A stretch of 10,451 bases of DNA, from assembly GCA_016763235.1 (NCBI GenBank), contig JAESUE010000188.1, positions 1-10,451 on the forward strand, given 5' to 3'. Position 1 is the stretch's first letter, and every line of letters begins with the position of its first letter. The notes beneath the pieces are model-generated. The model saw only the letters and a list, made by a program, of their open reading frames with translations. It had not been told where the DNA came from and did not search any database. The stretch comes from Pseudomonadales bacterium. GTDB taxonomy: Bacteria > Pseudomonadota > Gammaproteobacteria > Pseudomonadales > UBA3067. Made by a program: the position numbers and the translations under genes. Below are positions 1 to 7,234 of this stretch, piece by piece.

Positions 1-1
1 A

Positions 2-754
2 GAAGTCGCCCACTTAAGTGACGATGATGATTTTAAGCGGACAGCACTTTTTCAAGCGGCTGAGTTATATAAGGGAGAGGCTGAATTTCAACGTGCTATC
101 CAGAGTTATCGGGAATATGCCCATACTTATCCGCTTCCTTTGGCTGATTACTTTGAAGCAACATACAGTTTGTCTGCGTTATATGGAGAATTAGATAATC
201 AGAAAAATGCTGATTTTTGGCGTCGCAAAACGATATCAGCCTCCCGGCATTTTTCGAAACAAATTAACTCAGAGAGAGTGAGATATATCGTTGCTGAAGA
301 AGCTTTGATTTTAGGAAAAAGGTCGGGAAACTTGTTTGAACGCTACCGACTGGTGGAGCCTTTGAAGGCTAACCTGAAAAATAAAAAATCCCATATGTTG
401 GCCGCAGTTAAATATTTTGGTATCGCTGCCCGATCCCCTTTTGCTGAAATAAAAGCGGACGCGATTCACCAAATAGGTGGTATTTATGCAAATTTTTCAC
501 AAGCGTTACTCGGCTCCGAAAGGCCAGCAAGCCTCAGTGACATAGAATTGGAACAATATGAAATCCTTTTGGAAGATCAGGCTTTTCCATTTGAAGAAAA
601 AGCCATTGAAATGTACGAGCGGAATTTACGCTTGGCTAGCGCAGGGGGCATGAGTCAGTGGATTAAATTGAGCTACTCTGAATTGGAGAAGCTCTATCCA
701 GCACGATATATGAGAAAATTAAAAGTAGATGCGGTAATAAATGGGGTTAATTAA
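2..754 (+). CDS. Large TPR-repeat protein, C-terminal part (5' end outside window)
   Basis: The reading frame is open from base 2 to the TAA at 752-754, giving about 250 residues. The sequence continues sensibly upstream of the TTG at 140, so the true start lies before the window. The visible part is helical with TPR-like units, for example the stretch that includes FQAAELYKGEAEFQRAIQSY and the following helices around SLSALYGELDNQKNADFW. It ends in a basic tail. No catalytic motif is seen. It is the first visible gene of an operon with a TPR lipoprotein, TolQ/TolR-type channel proteins and a TonB-like protein. Large TPR proteins in such clusters are thought to act as periplasmic scaffolds, comparable to GltD/AgmU of Myxococcus; that link is inference from gene order. 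The 3' end overlaps the next gene by 14 bases, which suggests translational coupling. Confidence 0.8.
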   Translation, partial: EVAHLSDDDDFKRTALFQAAELYKGEAEFQRAIQSYREYAHTYPLPLADYFEATYSLSALYGELDNQKNADFWRRKTISASRHFSKQINSERVRYIVAEEALILGKRSGNLFERYRLVEPLKANLKNKKSHMLAAVKYFGIAARSPFAEIKADAIHQIGGIYANFSQALLGSERPASLSDIELEQYEILLEDQAFPFEEKAIEMYERNLRLASAGGMSQWIKLSYSELEKLYPARYMRKLKVDAVINGVN

Positions 755-1358
755 GTTTAAAAGTTATTTTAGATACGCTATAGCAGAGAGAGTAATTGCG
801 GTATTCATTACTACTTTGTCATTGAGCGCATGTGTACAAACGCCACCAGAAAAACAGGGGGTGATTGTATCGAAAGCCCCCGCTGTTGTTCTAATAGAAG
901 AAAAGTATGGCGCTCACTATTTGAATGCCATTAAGCAGATGCAGCGTGGAGAATACTCTCATTCCCAGCGTGAGTTATTAAAACTCGTTACGTTGGTACC
1001 CGATCAGCCCGAGTATTGGGGTAGTTATGCGCTTTCTCAATATAAAACTGGTGATCTGGATGGAGCGCTGAAATCTGTAAATAAAGCATTAGGAATGAAT
1101 GCGTTGCTTGAGGCTGTCATAAATTTAAAGGCTGTGATTCTTATCGAGCTTGGCCGGGTTGAGGAGGCCGAGAAATGGCTTTTACCTGCCTTAACGATAT
1201 ATCCATCGAACCCTAAATTGAATTACAACCTGGCTTATGTCTATGATATTTATTTTCAGGACTTGGCTAAAGCAGCTCACTACTACGAACAATACCTCGA
1301 AATCGAGACAGAAGACTCTGACGTCGCGAACTGGCTTAAACAAATCAAGGCAAGATAA
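741..1358 (+). CDS. TPR-repeat lipoprotein of the TolQ/TolR-type envelope operon
   Basis: This 205-residue protein starts with an ATG inside the end of the preceding gene. Residues 1-30 form a lipoprotein signal peptide with lipobox LSAC, so Cys31 should be lipidated. Val follows the Cys rather than Asp, which favours outer-membrane sorting. Residues about 57-192 are helical repeats that read as roughly four TPRs: around EYSHSQRELLKLV, the unit with YKTGDLDGALKSVNKAL, the unit with ELGRVEEAEKWLLPAL, and a last one ending in AAHYYEQYLEI. It probably serves as a protein-binding scaffold under the outer membrane. By composition and position it resembles GltE/AglT of the Myxococcus Glt complex, which is inference. 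No strong Shine-Dalgarno precedes the start, so coupling to the upstream gene is likely. The stop overlaps the next ATG (TAATG). Confidence 0.85.
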   Translation: MGLIKFKSYFRYAIAERVIAVFITTLSLSACVQTPPEKQGVIVSKAPAVVLIEEKYGAHYLNAIKQMQRGEYSHSQRELLKLVTLVPDQPEYWGSYALSQYKTGDLDGALKSVNKALGMNALLEAVINLKAVILIELGRVEEAEKWLLPALTIYPSNPKLNYNLAYVYDIYFQDLAKAAHYYEQYLEIETEDSDVANWLKQIKAR

Positions 1359-1615
1359 TGCGTATAAAGGTTGTTAATCGCACCACCGGATGCGGGTTAC
1401 TTCTTCTGAGTGCCTTTGGTCTTCATGCTGAGGGTGCGCTTCAGCTTGAGACGACTATTATTAAAGCAAACACAGAGCTGCCTAATGTGATGTATATGGT
1501 TCCCTGGCAGAAACAAAAAGAAAATCGTAAAATATCTCGGCAACGGTTAAAATTGCACAGTCTATATGGTGACGCTTTTGATCCAGTTTATCCAACTGAA
1601 TCAACGCGGCGCTAA
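1358..1615 (+). CDS. Small exported protein of unknown function
   Basis: This 85-residue protein has a Sec signal peptide: a basic start, a hydrophobic run around GLLLLSAFGLHA and a probable cleavage after Ala24. The mature part of about 60 residues is basic and carries an ELPNVMYMVPWQ segment. I recall a similar ELP-x-V-(L/M)-Y-x-VPW pattern in small proteins sitting before TolQ/TolR-type genes in other gammaproteobacteria, but I cannot check this here. No Cys remains in the mature part and no enzyme motif is seen. Its position between the TPR lipoprotein and the channel genes suggests a periplasmic accessory of the same machine. The start overlaps the previous stop by one base. A 29-base gap follows, holding a strong ribosome binding site for the channel gene. 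Confidence 0.75.
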   Translation: MRIKVVNRTTGCGLLLLSAFGLHAEGALQLETTIIKANTELPNVMYMVPWQKQKENRKISRQRLKLHSLYGDAFDPVYPTESTRR

Positions 1616-1631
1616 TTAAAGGTATTTATTT

Positions 1632-1638
1632 AGGAGAG
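1632..1638 (+). promoter_or_regulatory. Ribosome binding site for the TolQ-like gene
   Basis: AGGAGAG lies eight bases (counted from AGGAG) before the ATG at 1645 and only five before the in-frame TTG at 1642. The spacing favours ATG 1645 as the start. It is the best Shine-Dalgarno sequence in the operon, suggesting that the channel subunit, probably needed in excess as a pentamer, is translated more strongly. Confidence 0.7.
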
Positions 1639-1644
1639 CTGTTG

Positions 1645-2265
1645 ATGGAAATTGTCGCTTTTTTTCAAGCTGGCGGTGAATTTATGTATCCCATATTAGC
1701 CATATTGGCGTTGGGCTTGGCTATTGCGCTGGAACGTTTTTTTTATCTAACCGTTACACAGTATAAAACCCAGAAAATTTGGAGCCAACTTTTGCCAATG
1801 CTTAAAGCGAAGGATGTGGAGCGCGCGCTTAGTGAAACGGAGCAAATGAATACGCCCCTCGCTCGTATCTTTAATTACGGCTTTGCTCGGCTTGCCTCTT
1901 CTTCTGACCGAGTGAAGGTTGAGGCGGCTATGGAAGAGGGCTTAATGGAGGCTCTGCCCGAAGTCGAGCAGCGCACGCATTATCTGGCAACGCTGGCAAA
2001 TATCGCCACACTACTGGGTTTGTTGGGTACTATTATCGGGTTGATACAAGCATTTACAGCGGTGGCGGGTGCCGATCCGGCAGACAAAGCGGATTTGCTG
2101 TCTGCCAGTACCTCTGTCGCGATGAATACCACCGCGTTTGGGCTTATTGCTGCTATTCCGATGTTGCTAATGCATTCTTATCTACAGTCTAAAACCTCCC
2201 GCTTGGTGGATAACCTTGAAATGGCTGCAGTGAAGTGTTTAAACCTTGTTGTAGATGATGATTAG
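1645..2265 (+). CDS. MotA/TolQ/ExbB family proton-channel subunit
   Basis: This 206-residue inner-membrane protein has the three-helix TolQ/ExbB plan. TM1 lies at about 13-34 (YPILAILALGLAIALERFF), followed by a cytoplasmic domain. TM2 lies at about 113-135, within the GLLGTIIGLIQAF signature, and TM3 at about 158-178, around MNTTAFGLIAAIPMLL. The conserved GLLGTxxG motif and the Thr-Ala-Phe-Gly of TM3 are typical of the family. Length is slightly below TolQ/ExbB (about 230-245). Family members form a pentamer around a dimer of ExbD/TolR/MotB-like proteins and use the proton motive force to do periplasmic work. Two ExbD/TolR-like genes follow directly, the usual partner arrangement. The nearest functional analogue by gene order is AglR of Myxococcus, which is inference. 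The start was chosen for the AGGAG spacing. Confidence 0.93.
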   Translation: MEIVAFFQAGGEFMYPILAILALGLAIALERFFYLTVTQYKTQKIWSQLLPMLKAKDVERALSETEQMNTPLARIFNYGFARLASSSDRVKVEAAMEEGLMEALPEVEQRTHYLATLANIATLLGLLGTIIGLIQAFTAVAGADPADKADLLSASTSVAMNTTAFGLIAAIPMLLMHSYLQSKTSRLVDNLEMAAVKCLNLVVDDD

Positions 2266-2273
2266 TCCAGAAA

Positions 2274-2831
2274 ATGCTAAATAAACGCAGGAGCCGTCGT
2301 CGTTATAACGATGAAGCTGTCGAGTTAAATATCACTGCTTTTTTGAATTTAATGGTTATTCTTATTCCATTTTTATTGATAACAGCCGTATTTTCAAAGC
2401 TGGCCATTCTTGAGCTTAATATAGCAAGCGAAGGTATTGCGGAAGCTCAGGATGATTCTATAAGCGTTAATCTGGAATTGGTTATCAGGCAAAACAGTTT
2501 TGATATTCAATCTTCTAATATTGGCGTGATTAGGCGTTTAGTGCGACACGCGGGTAATGAAGATTGGTCTCAGTTCTCAAAGTTACTTATCGAAATAAAG
2601 TCTCTTTACCCAGTGGAACAGAAAATTACATTGTTATTGGAACCGGGCATTCCATACAAAACACTAATAAGCGTTATGGACAAAGTAAAGAGCGCACAAA
2701 TACAAGATGGCATTTCTACCAAACAATTTATTCTTTTTCCTGTTATTTCAATAGGCGATGCACTTGAAATAGAGCCAGAGTCCATGCCCCAAGAAAAACC
2801 GGGAATGGATGAGCTTGGGTTGGTGCAATGA
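2274..2831 (+). CDS. ExbD/TolR-like subunit lacking the channel Asp
   Basis: This 185-residue protein has the ExbD/TolR layout: a short basic cytoplasmic N-terminus (KRRSRRR), one transmembrane helix at about 20-42 and a periplasmic domain. The segment ELNITAFLNLMVILIPFLLI aligns with the ExbD pattern INVTPFIDVMLVLLIIFMV. At the position of the conserved proton-accepting Asp this protein has Asn25 (codon AAT, 2346-2348). The periplasmic domain is larger than in ExbD (about 140 residues in total) and includes a segment around KITLLLEPGIPYKTLISVMD, like the ExbD region with PYGxVVxVMD. It starts eight bases after the TolQ-like stop and overlaps the next ATG (ATGA). It probably pairs with the following Asp-bearing paralogue as a heterodimer in the channel; that pairing is inference. 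Confidence 0.88.
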   Translation: MLNKRRSRRRYNDEAVELNITAFLNLMVILIPFLLITAVFSKLAILELNIASEGIAEAQDDSISVNLELVIRQNSFDIQSSNIGVIRRLVRHAGNEDWSQFSKLLIEIKSLYPVEQKITLLLEPGIPYKTLISVMDKVKSAQIQDGISTKQFILFPVISIGDALEIEPESMPQEKPGMDELGLVQ

Positions 2832-3334
2832 AAGCTGCTTCGAAACGCGCTCGACGAATGGAGAGACATCACAAGCGGGGAAAGCAGCCAGCATTGAATC
2901 TTGTTTCATTGATGGATGTTTTTACAATTCTAGTATTTTTTCTTTTGGTGAGTTCTTCTGATGTTAAGCAGCCACCAAGTCGGAAGGATGTAAGATTACC
3001 TGAAACAGTTTCTGATACGCTTCGGAAGAACACCTTAATAATAACTGTTACAGAAAAAGAGATTCTCGTTGAAGGTATAAAAGTGACTGATATTCTGAGT
3101 CTACTTCCTGAAGAGCAGCAAAATGACTTGCCTAAGTTGAAAGCAGAGCTTGCTCTTCGTGCGAAGGCAATTCAAGTCACCTCCTCTGCCTCTGAAGCGT
3201 ATAGTGTTACTATTTTTGCTGATGAAAGTATGCCTTACAATATTTTAAGTAGGGTTTTAACAACATGTCAATCTGAGAACTACACCAAAATTTCTTTTGC
3301 TGCGCTACAGGTTTCAAAGAAGAAACCTTTATGA
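2828..3334 (+). CDS. ExbD/TolR-like subunit with intact channel Asp
   Basis: This 168-residue protein has a strongly basic N-terminus (residues 1-20), one transmembrane helix at about 23-43 and a periplasmic domain. The motif LNLVSLMDVFTILVFFLLV keeps the conserved Asp at residue 30, the proton-relay residue of ExbD/TolR/MotB-type stators. The C-terminal part, with SVTIFADESMPYNILSRVLT, matches the end of the ExbD periplasmic domain, where one expects an (I/V)xAD...PYxxVxxVM pattern. It overlaps the previous gene by four bases (ATGA) and the next by four, so the two TolR-like proteins and the transducer should be co-translated. By order it corresponds to the second TolR-like protein (AglQ/AglS type) of Agl-like motors. 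The family call is sure; the cargo is unknown. Confidence 0.92.
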   Translation: MKAASKRARRMERHHKRGKQPALNLVSLMDVFTILVFFLLVSSSDVKQPPSRKDVRLPETVSDTLRKNTLIITVTEKEILVEGIKVTDILSLLPEEQQNDLPKLKAELALRAKAIQVTSSASEAYSVTIFADESMPYNILSRVLTTCQSENYTKISFAALQVSKKKPL

Positions 3335-4272
3335 ATCTAGCTTATTCTGATATCGCCTCTCAGTGGCAACCCGGGAATCGTCGCGGTATTGGTTTCTTTG
3401 CTTTTTCAGCGTCTATTTTAATTATATTTATTTCTTTTGGCGTCATAGTGTCGTCGATCAAACTTCCGGTAAAAGAAAGAGCGGTGCATGTTGAGGTGCC
3501 TGAGCGCATAGCGAAATATATAGCGAAACGCGCAAGATCACTTCCCCCACCCAAGCCCGAAATACAAAAACCGAAACAAAAAAAACGCGATATTAATAAG
3601 ATAAAAAAGAAACGAAAGGTTATTGACAAGCCTCTTTCAGAGGCGAAAAAATCTGCACGTGAGCGGGTGACTGATGTGGGTATGCTCGCATTAAGCAGTG
3701 ACCTAAGTGCTATAAGCGAAGCGTCTGATTTTAGTGATTTGGAAGAAATAGGTGAGCTGAAATCGGGCACAAATATCCCAATAAAAAAACAGCTTAGCGC
3801 CAGAATCCTTTTGGATAGTATTGGCAAACAGGTGGTAAAAATTGACAGTAATAGCATTTCCAAAGTACAGATGGATACGCATATTGAAAAGCGGAATTTA
3901 GCAACCCTGTCCGATTCAACGATAGAGGTGACATCAAAAAATAAAGAACGCATCGGTGGGAAGAAGCTGGCCGCTGGAGCCATTTCTTTGGAAGAAGAGC
4001 TGAATCTTGTTTTTGAAAAAAATAAACGTAAGCTTTATTCTGTTTATGAGCGTGCGCGAAGGAAAAATGCAAACCTAGAAGGAAAAATACTTCTTGAATT
4101 ATCCATTAACTCGGCAGGGAAGGTTGTTGATGTGCTGCTGGTGTCGAGTACATTAAATGATTCTTCCCTTGAGCGGCGGATTATCGCCCGTGTAAGGCAG
4201 TTTGTATTTGCATCAAAGGGGGCCTCTGGTATAACAAAATTACGTTACCCTATAGAGTTTTTGCCAGGTTAA
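3331..4272 (+). CDS. TonB-like AgmX/PglI-type transducer protein
   Basis: This 313-residue protein has a cytoplasmic start and a transmembrane helix at about 20-42 (FFAFSASILIIFISFGVIV). A Pro/Lys-rich periplasm-spanning stretch follows at about 65-105 (LPPPKPEIQKPKQKKR). A long linker of low predicted order then leads to a C-terminal domain at about 225-310. That domain reads KRKLYSVYERARRKNANLEG, then the GKVVDVLLVSSTLNDSSLE stretch, and ends RYPIEFLPG, the pattern of the AgmX/PglI C-terminal domain related to TonB. Such proteins couple TolQ/TolR-type motors to periplasmic or outer-membrane partners, and GltG (PglI) is the Myxococcus analogue. The start overlaps the previous stop (ATGA). 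It is the last gene of the operon. No convincing rho-independent terminator follows: a weak hairpin at 4272-4293 lacks a T-run. Confidence 0.88.
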   Translation: MNLAYSDIASQWQPGNRRGIGFFAFSASILIIFISFGVIVSSIKLPVKERAVHVEVPERIAKYIAKRARSLPPPKPEIQKPKQKKRDINKIKKKRKVIDKPLSEAKKSARERVTDVGMLALSSDLSAISEASDFSDLEEIGELKSGTNIPIKKQLSARILLDSIGKQVVKIDSNSISKVQMDTHIEKRNLATLSDSTIEVTSKNKERIGGKKLAAGAISLEEELNLVFEKNKRKLYSVYERARRKNANLEGKILLELSINSAGKVVDVLLVSSTLNDSSLERRIIARVRQFVFASKGASGITKLRYPIEFLPG

Positions 4273-4409
4273 TCACTATGCTGATAGAGTGATGATGCCT
4301 CGTTACCTGCCTTGCCAGAGGGAAGTCGGGCGCTGAAAAGTTGCCTAACCGTGAGTGAAGTATCGCTCAAAATGTTATTGCTAGCGCTTTTCTTAGGTGT
4401 TTTTTGTTG

Positions 4410-4539
4410 GTAACTATTCAGCTCGCGCTCAAATTCACGCATAAGTGCGTTAAAAAATGATCATTTGTAGGTATAAACTCACATTTTCCGTCTTGTTCTG
4501 CTCAAATTTGAACCGTTACAGGATACGCAGAGTAGTTAC
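4410..4539 (+). mobile_element. IS66-type MITE, copy A (130 bp)
   Basis: This 130-bp non-coding element begins GTAACTATTCAGC and ends in the imperfect inverted repeat GCAGAGTAGTTAC. It aligns without gaps to copy B at 7950-8079, with 104 of 130 positions identical by my count. Flanking 8-mers are TTTTGTTG (4402-4409) and TTTTGTTT (4540-4547), a 7/8 match consistent with an aged 8-bp target duplication. GTAA termini with 8-bp duplications are the known signature of IS66-family elements. It occupies most of the 287-bp gap between the convergent transducer and kinase genes. Bases 4273-4401 hold no gene or clear terminator that I can see. Confidence 0.85.
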
Positions 4540-4559
4540 TTTTGTTTAAGTGTTTTACT

Positions 4560-7091
4560 TTAGGTTCGGGTTAATTCTCTAATAACTCGGAAGCCAGTCG
4601 CTTTATCGGGGTTCCCTGAATGATTTATTTTGGTGGAGAAAGAGCAGGATTCAATGGGGTCTTGATAAGAGCCGCCTACTGCGACTAGTTTTCGGCCCTT
4701 TGCATAGACCCATTCTCGTGCATTTCCAATACTATTAATAATGCCCCATGCGTTGCTTCGCCCAGTTTCTACTGAAACTAAGCGGCCTCCTTTTTGAATG
4801 CCGCGAGTGCTTAGAGTGCAGTTTCTATTTGGATCAAGGTTGGTATTATTTGTTTTGCTGGAATAAAGCCATTCTTGGTAGCTGGGTAGCCTGTACTTGT
4901 AGCCACTACTTTGCGTTAACCACCTTATATAGCCTTTCGCGTTCGAGAAAGAGATATTCGTGATGGGAAGGTTGGGCGGGGCTGCGTTATTTGGATCGCA
5001 CCTATTTGTTTCCTTGCAGAAAAGGCTGTAATCGCCACGGCTAATTTCATGCTTGCTAATGGCAAATGCTTTGATTTGCTTGTTGCCGGGTACGACAACC
5101 AAACGTGGCCCATTTTTATTATTTCCGACAATGTCGGTACAACTAGTGCTTAACCCTCTGGCTCCAAGTCCTGCAATGGATGTATCGCAATGGTCACGAC
5201 GGATGATTTTTATCGAGGCAATACTTCGGTGGGAGTCAAATAAACGCGTGGCAATGCGTTTTGATTCAATTGCGCGTTCTGGCTCGGTTTTGCCTTGTTT
5301 CTTTAAGCAGCTAGATAGTTGATCGATTATATTGGGCTTGATGGATTGATACTGGGTATTATTTAAAGAGGCTAACTTTTTAACCGCTGTGCTGAAATCA
5401 CGCATATTAATGGATGTTTTACATTCAAGGTGTTGTTTAACGTTCTTTTCCGCTAGTGCAAAGGACTCTTTTTCAATCTCATGTTGCTTGGTAATGCTTG
5501 GGGATACCTTTATTTTTATTGGTTTCTTGGGGGTTATCTTAATTTTCTTCAGGGTTTTTTTTGCATTGTGTTCGATGATAAGTTTGTTTAGGGTTTCTTT
5601 AACGTTATCGAGATTCTGGGTATTTTTAGTATATCTATAGGTGTTATTTAATAATTTTATCGCAATCTGGTAGTTATTCGCCAGTGAAAGTCTTTCGATT
5701 TCGTTAAGTTGAAGAGCGAGGATTTTATCAGAAGAAATTTTCAACCCACTAAAGTCCTTTGGGATTAGGTTTTTTATGGCAGAAAATGCCTGCCATACTT
5801 GATTTTGCCAGGCTTCCGTAAATAGTGGGTGAGCGGTTAACCTGTCGAGATTTTGTTTATGTAAGCTAAGGGTGATTTCCAGTTCAAGTTCATTGCGAAT
5901 ATCTTGTTTGGATGGACCTTCGGGAATGGGTTTGTCTAGGAGCTCATAGGTTATAAATATAGAAAGGCTAGCAACGGCTATAATGGATGCGAGGATTGTT
6001 TTGACTGGGCGTTTTTTTTGCTTCTGGAACGCTGAGATAAAATCTCGGACGGAAGCTGTTCTTTCTTGCCTTTTAAAGCGCAGGGCACTTTCTATAGCCT
6101 GCCACTCCTTTTTTGGTATCGACTTGATTATTTCCGGCTTTAAGTTTTTTTCATAGGCCTTGTCTGCGGGTAGTTTATTAAAGGGGTGCCTGCCGGTAAA
6201 CATTTCATATGCCACACAACCCAGTGCATAAACATCATCTCGTACATCGGGGTTTTCCAAGCGCAGCATCTCAAGGCTGGCATAGGCGGGTGTTAATGCC
6301 CCGAGCGTTCCTGCATCAAAGATTGTATTTGTCGACACAGAGTGTTCGGAGTTTTTCCATCGATCGGGAGCAGTTTGTTTTTGTTTTGGCGAGTCCTCAT
6401 GCTCAGCTTCTGCAACAGCTCTCGCAATCCCAAAATCGAAAACCTTTGCATTTCTTTGTTTGTTGATGAAAATATTAGACGGTTTTAAGTCTGAGTGAAT
6501 GATTTTTTCGCCGTGTGCGTAGATTAAAGCTGAGCAGATTGATTTGAGAATTTTTCTAGTATCTTCCGCTGGTAAGCCATCTTCGGAATACTGCTTGATG
6601 AGTTTGTCGAGTGGTTTGCCTTCCATGTATTCCATCGTCATGAATACATCTTGGTCATCGCGATCGAAGTCGTAAACACTAACGATATTGGGGTGAGCGA
6701 TGGTCTGGGTTTTTTTTGTTTCCCTTTGCAGTGCAGTAACTGCTTCGGGATGTTGTTTAAACTCTTCGTTAAGAAGCTTGATGGCTACATAAGGTTCACT
6801 GTCATGGTTTTCCACCCGGCGCATGTCCTTCGCTTTGTAAACGACCCCCATTCCGCCGCTGCCTATAATCTCTTCCAAAATAAACCTGTTTTTAAGAATT
6901 TGTTTTGCTTGGGGAGGATTGGGTGATGAGCCAGTAGGAGGGGGTGACTTGATGACAGTTTTATCGTGAAATTGAGTAAGCTCTGGCTTCGAGATATCGT
7001 GCATTATGCGGGTCGCATCGTCGTGAGCGCCTGGTTTTTTGCCATAGCCGGTTATGCTAGGGAGTGTTTTTTCGTCGTCATGAGAGCTCAT
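4560..7091 (-). CDS. Membrane Ser/Thr protein kinase with FGE-like sensor domain
   Basis: This 843-residue protein has a Hanks-type kinase domain at about 70-355. It shows the glycine loop GSGGMGVV (77-84), VAIK with Lys105, a probable helix-C Glu124, catalytic HSDLKPSN (Asp201, Lys203, Asn206), DFG at 219-221 and Asp286 of the F helix. The catalytic loop is HSD rather than HRD, so it is a non-RD kinase, and the APE motif is degenerate (ASLEM). A single transmembrane helix follows at about 364-383. The linker to about 660 is Lys-rich and helical. Residues about 662-840 form a formylglycine-generating-enzyme/SUMF1-like domain with RLPSYQEW, GNAREWV, VGGSYQD and GFRVIREL. The outer part holds eight Cys, so disulfides are possible. 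It probably senses a periplasmic signal and phosphorylates cytoplasmic targets. It is convergent with the envelope operon, so not co-transcribed with it. No strong ribosome binding site precedes ATG 7091. Confidence 0.93.
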   Translation of the reverse strand: MSSHDDEKTLPSITGYGKKPGAHDDATRIMHDISKPELTQFHDKTVIKSPPPTGSSPNPPQAKQILKNRFILEEIIGSGGMGVVYKAKDMRRVENHDSEPYVAIKLLNEEFKQHPEAVTALQRETKKTQTIAHPNIVSVYDFDRDDQDVFMTMEYMEGKPLDKLIKQYSEDGLPAEDTRKILKSICSALIYAHGEKIIHSDLKPSNIFINKQRNAKVFDFGIARAVAEAEHEDSPKQKQTAPDRWKNSEHSVSTNTIFDAGTLGALTPAYASLEMLRLENPDVRDDVYALGCVAYEMFTGRHPFNKLPADKAYEKNLKPEIIKSIPKKEWQAIESALRFKRQERTASVRDFISAFQKQKKRPVKTILASIIAVASLSIFITYELLDKPIPEGPSKQDIRNELELEITLSLHKQNLDRLTAHPLFTEAWQNQVWQAFSAIKNLIPKDFSGLKISSDKILALQLNEIERLSLANNYQIAIKLLNNTYRYTKNTQNLDNVKETLNKLIIEHNAKKTLKKIKITPKKPIKIKVSPSITKQHEIEKESFALAEKNVKQHLECKTSINMRDFSTAVKKLASLNNTQYQSIKPNIIDQLSSCLKKQGKTEPERAIESKRIATRLFDSHRSIASIKIIRRDHCDTSIAGLGARGLSTSCTDIVGNNKNGPRLVVVPGNKQIKAFAISKHEISRGDYSLFCKETNRCDPNNAAPPNLPITNISFSNAKGYIRWLTQSSGYKYRLPSYQEWLYSSKTNNTNLDPNRNCTLSTRGIQKGGRLVSVETGRSNAWGIINSIGNAREWVYAKGRKLVAVGGSYQDPIESCSFSTKINHSGNPDKATGFRVIRELTRT

Positions 7092-7184
7092 TTATAAGTC
7101 TTTGAGTCGCTTGTGGTGGCGTATGGCGTTACTGGTGAGTAGATATGGCTTGAGTTTAACGCATTTGTTTTAAGTAATAGCGGC

Positions 7185-7207
7185 ATTATAACCAAATTGC
7201 TGGTTAT
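7185..7207 (-). promoter_or_regulatory. Candidate kinase promoter with overlapping inverted repeat
   Basis: On the minus strand a perfect TATAAT (7185-7190) lies about 95 bases before the kinase ATG. No good -35 is found at 16-18 bases. The inverted repeat ATAACCA-N6-TGGTTAT (7188-7207) overlaps the -10 box and the spacer. It has no T-run on the side that would make it a terminator of the upstream metallopeptidase gene, so an operator that blocks or activates this promoter is the better reading. Confidence 0.4.
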
Positions 7208-7234
7208 TTTGTATACGCTTGTGAGTCATGCCTG

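Noticed and set aside
140..754. TTG at 140 as the start of the first gene
   Set aside because: The same frame stays open and TPR-like back to base 2, so the gene is truncated by the window edge.
1642..1644. TTG 1642 as start of the TolQ-like gene
   Set aside because: It is only five bases from the AGGAG; ATG 1645 has better spacing and is a stronger start codon.
3360..3983. Long open frame on the minus strand (207 codons)
   Set aside because: It lies wholly inside the TonB-like gene on the opposite strand; its Phe/Ser/Cys-rich translation is the mirror of Lys/Ser-rich coding and matches no family I know.
4272..4293. Hairpin ATCACT-N10-AGTGAT after the TonB-like gene as a terminator
   Set aside because: It has a six-pair weak stem, a long loop and no following T-run.
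6209..6466. Plus-strand open frames across the kinase gene (also at 4748-4963, 5053-5322, 5389-5640, 6651-6926)
   Set aside because: They lie antisense within a well-supported kinase coding region, lack ribosome binding sites and have no recognisable domain.
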